Of a DNA stretch of 7,367 bases, positions 1 through 4,600 are shown in pieces. The stretch covers positions 1 to 7,367 of the forward strand of contig CALDIA010000078.1 of assembly GCA_937901455.1 (NCBI GenBank). Reading direction: 5' to 3'. Made by a program: the position numbers and the translations under genes. Positions within the stretch are counted from its first letter, which is position 1. The number at the start of each line of letters is the position of its first letter. The stretch is from an uncultured Bacteroidales bacterium (GTDB lineage: Bacteria; Bacteroidota; Bacteroidia; Bacteroidales; WCHB1-69). Below the pieces are notes generated by a model that saw only the letters and a program-made list of their open reading frames with translations, was not told the DNA's origin and made no database searches.

Positions 1-1365
1 GTTCTCTCCGTAATCGGTATCTTTATGGTCCGTACTAAAGAAGACGCCACGATGACCGAGCTGCTGAAGGCCCTGAGCCGCGGCACCAACACCGCCGCCT
101 GCCTCATCGCCGTGGCCACGTTCTGCATCATGTACGTGCTGTTCAAGGATTCCACCGACATCGTGTGGTGGCAGGTCTCCCTCTCCGTGGTCGTGGGCCT
201 GCTCGCCGGCGTGATCATCGGCAAATCGACAGAATACTACACCTCCCAGTCCTACAAGCCGACCCAGAAGGTGGCTGAGGCCTCCCAGACGGGTCCCGCC
301 ACGGTCATCATCTCCGGTATCGGTCTCGGCATGATTTCCACCGTGATTCCGGTGCTCACCATCGGTGTGGCCATCATCCTTGCTTTCTTGTGCGCCAACG
401 GCTTCAGCATCGAATTCAACGCCGCCAACCTTTCCAAGGGACTTTACGGCATTGGTATCGCGGCTGTGGGTATGCTTTCCACACTGGGTATCACCCTGGC
501 CACCGACGCCTACGGTCCTATTGCTGACAACGCCGGTGGCAACGCCGAGATGAGCGGCCTCGACCCGGAGGTCCGCAAGCGCACCGATGCTTTGGACGCG
601 CTGGGCAACACGACTGCCGCCACCGGCAAGGGTTTCGCCATCGGTTCCGCCGCTCTGACCGCCCTCGCCCTGCTTGCCTCCTATGTAGAGGAAATCAAGA
701 TGGCCCTCGTGCGCATCGGTACCGACACCCTCGACCTTGGCAACCGTGTCGTTGAAACTGCGCAGGCTTCCCTGATTGATTTCATGGACTACTATAATGT
801 CTCCCTGATGAACCCGAAGGTGCTCGTGGGCGTCTTCATCGGATCCATGATGGCCTTCCTGTTCTGCGGTCTCACCATGAACGCCGTGGGCCGCGCCGCG
901 CAGAAGATGGTGGAGGAAGTCCGCCGCCAGTTCCGCGAGATCAAGGGCATCCTCACCGGTGAGGGCACGCCCGACTACGCCCGCTGCGTGGAAATCTCTA
1001 CCAAGGGCGCGCAGAGAGAGATGCTGCTCCCGTCCATCCTTGCCATTTTGGCTCCCATCGTCACAGGTCTGATCCTCGGCGTGGCCGGCGTGCTCGGTCT
1101 GCTCGTGGGCGGCCTCGGCGCGGGTTTTGTGTTAGCAATCTTCATGGCCAACTCCGGCGGCGCTTGGGACAATGCCAAGAAATACGTTGAAGAAGGCAAC
1201 TTTGGCGGCAAGGGCTCCGACAACCACAAGGCTACCGTTGTGGGCGACACCGTGGGCGACCCCTTCAAGGACACCTCCGGCCCGTCCCTCAACATCCTCA
1301 TCAAGCTGATGAGCATGGTGAGCATCGTGATGGCCGGCCTGACCGTGGCTTGCCATTTGCTGTAA
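1..1365 (+). CDS. hppA: Membrane-bound K+-dependent-type pyrophosphatase, Na+ and/or H+ pumping (5'-truncated)
   Basis: This is the C-terminal part of an inner-membrane ion pump that hydrolyses pyrophosphate to phosphate and uses the energy to export Na+ and/or H+. The frame is open to the left edge (reading VLSVIGIF before the first Met at 25), so that Met is internal. The family is usually about 700-750 residues with 16 membrane helices; the roughly 454 residues here match the end of helix 7 through helix 16. Family motifs seen: DAYGPIADNAGG (505-540), GNTTAATGKG (604-633), NSGGAWDNAKK (1150-1182) and VVGDTVGDPFKD followed by TSGPSLNILIK (1237-1305). The last motif supplies Asp and Lys residues of the Mg-pyrophosphate site. 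Ala after GNTT (where K+-independent enzymes carry Lys) indicates the K+-dependent class. The first substrate-binding motif and the determinants separating Na+, H+ and dual pumps lie upstream, so the transported ion is undecided. Codons are strongly G/C-ending, consistent with high expression (inference). Confidence 0.96.
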   Translation, partial: VLSVIGIFMVRTKEDATMTELLKALSRGTNTAACLIAVATFCIMYVLFKDSTDIVWWQVSLSVVVGLLAGVIIGKSTEYYTSQSYKPTQKVAEASQTGPATVIISGIGLGMISTVIPVLTIGVAIILAFLCANGFSIEFNAANLSKGLYGIGIAAVGMLSTLGITLATDAYGPIADNAGGNAEMSGLDPEVRKRTDALDALGNTTAATGKGFAIGSAALTALALLASYVEEIKMALVRIGTDTLDLGNRVVETAQASLIDFMDYYNVSLMNPKVLVGVFIGSMMAFLFCGLTMNAVGRAAQKMVEEVRRQFREIKGILTGEGTPDYARCVEISTKGAQREMLLPSILAILAPIVTGLILGVAGVLGLLVGGLGAGFVLAIFMANSGGAWDNAKKYVEEGNFGGKGSDNHKATVVGDTVGDPFKDTSGPSLNILIKLMSMVSIVMAGLTVACHLL

Positions 1366-1390
1366 TCAGACAATATCAGTATCATATATG

Positions 1391-1420
1391 AAGTGGATCT
1401 TTTAAAAGGTCCACTTTTTT
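1391..1420 (+). terminator. Intrinsic (Rho-independent) terminator after hppA
   Basis: The arms AAGTGGATCTTTT and AAAAGGTCCACTT (1391-1416) pair over up to 13 bp with a single G-U wobble; in practice the central TTTTAAAA probably forms the loop. A run of T residues follows directly (1415-1420). It lies 25 bases after the hppA stop codon. The reverse strand has no comparable T run after the hairpin, so it should act on plus-strand transcripts only. It probably separates hppA from the large downstream gene. Confidence 0.9.
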
Positions 1421-1488
1421 AATGCCTGCATCTTTGCCCTACAGGCTGACTTCTTCTTTTTTTATGGGAAACATTTGCAAAAAAAATA

Positions 1489-1496
1489 TATCTTTG
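1489..1496 (+). promoter_or_regulatory. Candidate Bacteroidota -7 promoter element (TATCTTTG)
   Basis: TATCTTTG fits the TAnnTTTG consensus recognised by the primary sigma factor of Bacteroides and relatives. It would place transcription initiation near 1500-1505 and give a leader of roughly 55 bases before the ATG at 1560. The match at -33 is poor: the nearest TTTG (1474-1477) is only 11 bases upstream, too close, and about 19-20 bases upstream there is only a T-rich TTTATG-like sequence (1461-1466). The spacer includes an A/T-rich tract (1479-1490). Placement between a terminator and a long gene supports the call. Confidence 0.5.
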
Positions 1497-1522
1497 TGCT
1501 CCCTAAGCACTATCCTGCATTG

Positions 1523-1559
1523 TATTAATAAAAAATTAAATATTTAAAAAACAATAGTT
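1523..1559 (+). promoter_or_regulatory. A/T-only leader acting as translation initiation region of the large gene
   Basis: Positions 1523-1551 are an unbroken run of A and T, and the bases immediately before the ATG are A-rich with no purine-rich Shine-Dalgarno motif. Bacteroidota commonly initiate from such unstructured A-rich leaders. The in-frame stop TAA at 1545-1547 means that ATG 1560 is the first possible start, and a signal peptide begins exactly there, so the start is well fixed. Confidence 0.6.
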
Positions 1560-1622
1560 ATGAAAAAAATTTATCTAATTGTTTCTCTCTTATTGTTCTG
1601 TTTCTTGATATCAGCAAAAGCG
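1560..1622 (+). other. Sec signal peptide of the large protein
   Basis: Met-Lys-Lys is followed by a hydrophobic core (residues 4-17) and Ser-Ala-Lys-Ala, with predicted signal peptidase I cleavage between Ala21 and Gln22. Cys14 lies inside the core without the small residues of a lipobox, so a lipoprotein is unlikely. Confidence 0.9.
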
Positions 1623-4600
1623 CAGCTTTTGGAAGACTATTCCCTTTCTGTGGTTCAGGATCAGACATACGTTTCCATTGCTTCCACAGGTACAGAGCTG
1701 ACAGATTGTGCCAATGATGACGATTATGCATCCTTGCAGATGCCGTTTTCTTTTCATCTCGGTTCCACCAGCATTTCGTCAGGCTCATACATCTATGTGT
1801 GTTCCAATGGATATATTACCATTGAATCGGGCGTGTCGTCCACAACTCCCAATTGGAACGCTGCTTATGGATTGATTTCTCCCTTGGCTCATGATTTGAA
1901 CCCCGATGGCAACTATGTTACTTCCAATACTGGGGTGTATTATGAAACTTCGGGTACGGCGCCCAACCGGGTATTGACCGTGGAGTGGACAGATGTTCCC
2001 GACTATGGAGAGAACAACCGTTACAATTTCCAGGTCAAGTTTTATGAATCCACCAATGTGATAGAGTTCTGGTATGGCTCTATGAATGTGGGTTCTGCAG
2101 CGACTGTGCAGGTTGGTTTACGGGATGAGACGGACAATATGAATCTTTTTGTGGTGGCTGGGGCTTCATCCTCATGGGCGAATGCTGTACTTTCCACCAG
2201 TGCCTCGGTGCAGACCATGTCTCTTTCTTCCGCCAATAATCCGTCCGGTATGATGTATCAGTTCACGCCGGTTTTAGTTACCTGTTTTCGTCCCATAAAT
2301 ATTGAAGCAACGGCTTCTGCGTCTGGCGATATCACGGTCTCTTGGTCTGATACTACAAGTTCCTCGCTTTGGGATGTGGCTTGTGTGTTGGCAGAGGAAG
2401 ATCCGGCCACCAGTGCCACGCTGACAACTGTAACGGACACGTTTGTCGTGTTTTCGGGTATGGCTCCTTCCAGCATCTATAAAGTCTATGTCCGCACCAA
2501 TTGTGGCAATGAGGTTTCCGGTTGGCGCTTTGTGACCGTCTTGACCCCATGTGCTGCCATCACGGATCTGCCTTGGCAGACTAACTTCGACCTTGAGGGG
2601 GCTGGTTCCAACGTTTTCCCCCATTGTTGGACCAAAGTGACAACCTATTCGGGGAGCTATCCCTATGTGTTCAGTGTGTCGCATGCGCCCAGTGCCCCCA
2701 ATGCATTGCGTTTCTACAGCTCTACCAGTACCTATAATATTGCCGTGCTTCCCCAATTAGACAGCACTATTGACATCACCACGCTGCAACTTACCTTGAA
2801 ATACTACCATACAGGCTCATCCTATGGCAGCATAGGCGTGATGTCGAATCCAAATGATGCATCCACCTTTCAGGAGGTTGCCACCCTTCCTTCTGCCGTC
2901 TCCACATGGCAAAATGTGGAGGTGATGTTCAACAACTTTACCGGGAACGGCTACTATATTGCGATAAAACATGTAGGTTTGGGAAGCAATTATGTGGACG
3001 ATGTGGTGTTGGACTATATTCCTCAGTGTTCTAATGTTGCCAGCCTGACGGTGTCGGAGGTGTACCCCAATGCCGGATTCGTCACTTGGTCTCCCGGCAC
3101 AATGGGAACTCCCGCCTCATACGTTGTGGAATATACACAGGCAGGTATGGATATGTGGGTGTCGCAAACCGTGACGGAGCCATATTTTATGCTTTCCGGT
3201 TTAGATAACAATACCACCTATTCGGTCAGAGTGTACGCCGAATGCGAGTCGGGGGATGTAAGTAATTATGCCGTCATAAGTTTTACCACCGAGGCTCCCG
3301 ACCCGTGCTTCAAATCTGTGGGGAACGGCAATACAACTTCCTATAAGATTCCTGTGAACAATTATTATAACAACTCCTACACCCAGCAGATTTTTACCGC
3401 GTCAGAGTTGGCAGGCTTGACGGATATTTCAGGTGTGGGTTTTGAGTATCTTTACACTTCTCCTATGATGGAGAAAAATAATGTGTCCATATTCTTGGGA
3501 CATACCAACCTGTCGTCTTTTGCCTCTTCAGGGAATCCGATAGCTCCATACATGCTGAATCTTGTTTATCAGGGAAGCATTAACTGCCATAATGGGTGGA
3601 ACTATTTCACCTTTGATACTGTTTTTACCTATGATGGCACCTCCAATTTAGTGGTGGCGGTGTTGGACAATTCCAATGGATATGATGGCAACAACTACGT
3701 ATTTGCCACCCATAATGCAGGATCCAATACTGCTTTGGCTTATTATAGTGACGATGTGCAGATTCCGTTAGTGAATCCGCTGAGTAATAGTGATGTGTCT
3801 GATGACTTGTCTAATTATAGAAACAATATCCGTTTCATCACCACAGGGTGCACCTGTCCAGCCCCGCATGTTGTGGCCGCCAGCGTTACTTCGCGTACGG
3901 CAAATATTCTTTGGAGTGCAGGCGACAGTGAGTCAGAGTGGGAAGTGGAATACGCTCTTTCGGGATCCAGCCAGTGGATCAGTCTGGGCACTGTAACCGA
4001 TATGGAACTTGTCTTGGATTCGCTACAGTCGGCCAGCACCTATTTGGCGCATGTGCGTTCGGTTTGCGGTGGTGATGACTACAGCGAATGGCGCTTAGTG
4101 ACCTTCACAACAGACTGTGAGCCGATGACTATTCCCTATACTGAGAGTTTTGATCATTACGGAACAGGTACTTCTGTCTATCCATCTTGTTGGACCCGCC
4201 TGAAAACCTATAGCGGAAACTATCCTTATGTTGTGGGTAGCAATTATGCCTCTTCACCAGGCGCTTTGTATTTCTATTCAACTACTTCCACGTATGTTAT
4301 GGCGGTGATGCCAGAATTGGATGAGCAGTTCAGCATTTCTTCTCTTACTGCACAGTTCAAGCTGCGCCAGAACACTTCAGCCCATCCTTTTGTTGTTGGT
4401 GTGTTGTCGGATCCAACAGAGGCCAGCACCTTTGTGCCAGTGGATACCATTTTGGCTCCGACAGTAGGTTCTTATGCCAATTATGAGGTCTCTTTTGCCA
4501 ATTATTCCGGCAATGGCCGTTATATTGCCTTCCGCTATTCGGGCAACCATTACCTCTATATTGATGATCTGGAACTATTTGACGCTTCTTGTGTGCGTCC

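Noticed and set aside
25..1365. ATG at 25 as the true start of the pyrophosphatase gene
   Set aside because: The same frame is open to position 1 with family-like membrane sequence, and the protein would lack the first substrate motif and about seven membrane helices. The Met is internal and the gene is cut by the window edge.
975..1385. Minus-strand open frame of 136 codons over the end of hppA
   Set aside because: Antisense to the most conserved catalytic motifs of the pump; the Pro/Ser/Thr-rich translation is typical of a G/C-rich gene read backwards.
1424..1463. Second hairpin (GCCTG...CAGGC, 1424-1446) followed by a T-rich tract, a possible tandem terminator
   Set aside because: The stem is only 5 bp with a 13-base loop, and the T tract is interrupted and offset. 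The preceding hairpin is sufficient, so this is not called.
1474..1477. TTTG as the -33 promoter box
   Set aside because: Only 11 bases separate it from TATCTTTG; the known spacing in Bacteroidota is nearer 19-20 bases.
1560..1622. Lipoprotein signal peptide using Cys14
   Set aside because: Cys14 is inside the hydrophobic core without the small residues expected at -1 and -2, while AKA before Gln22 is a good signal peptidase I site.
2274..2756. Minus-strand open frame of 160 codons
   Set aside because: Antisense shadow of FN3 unit 1 and jelly-roll 1, with no motif, signal peptide or leader of its own.
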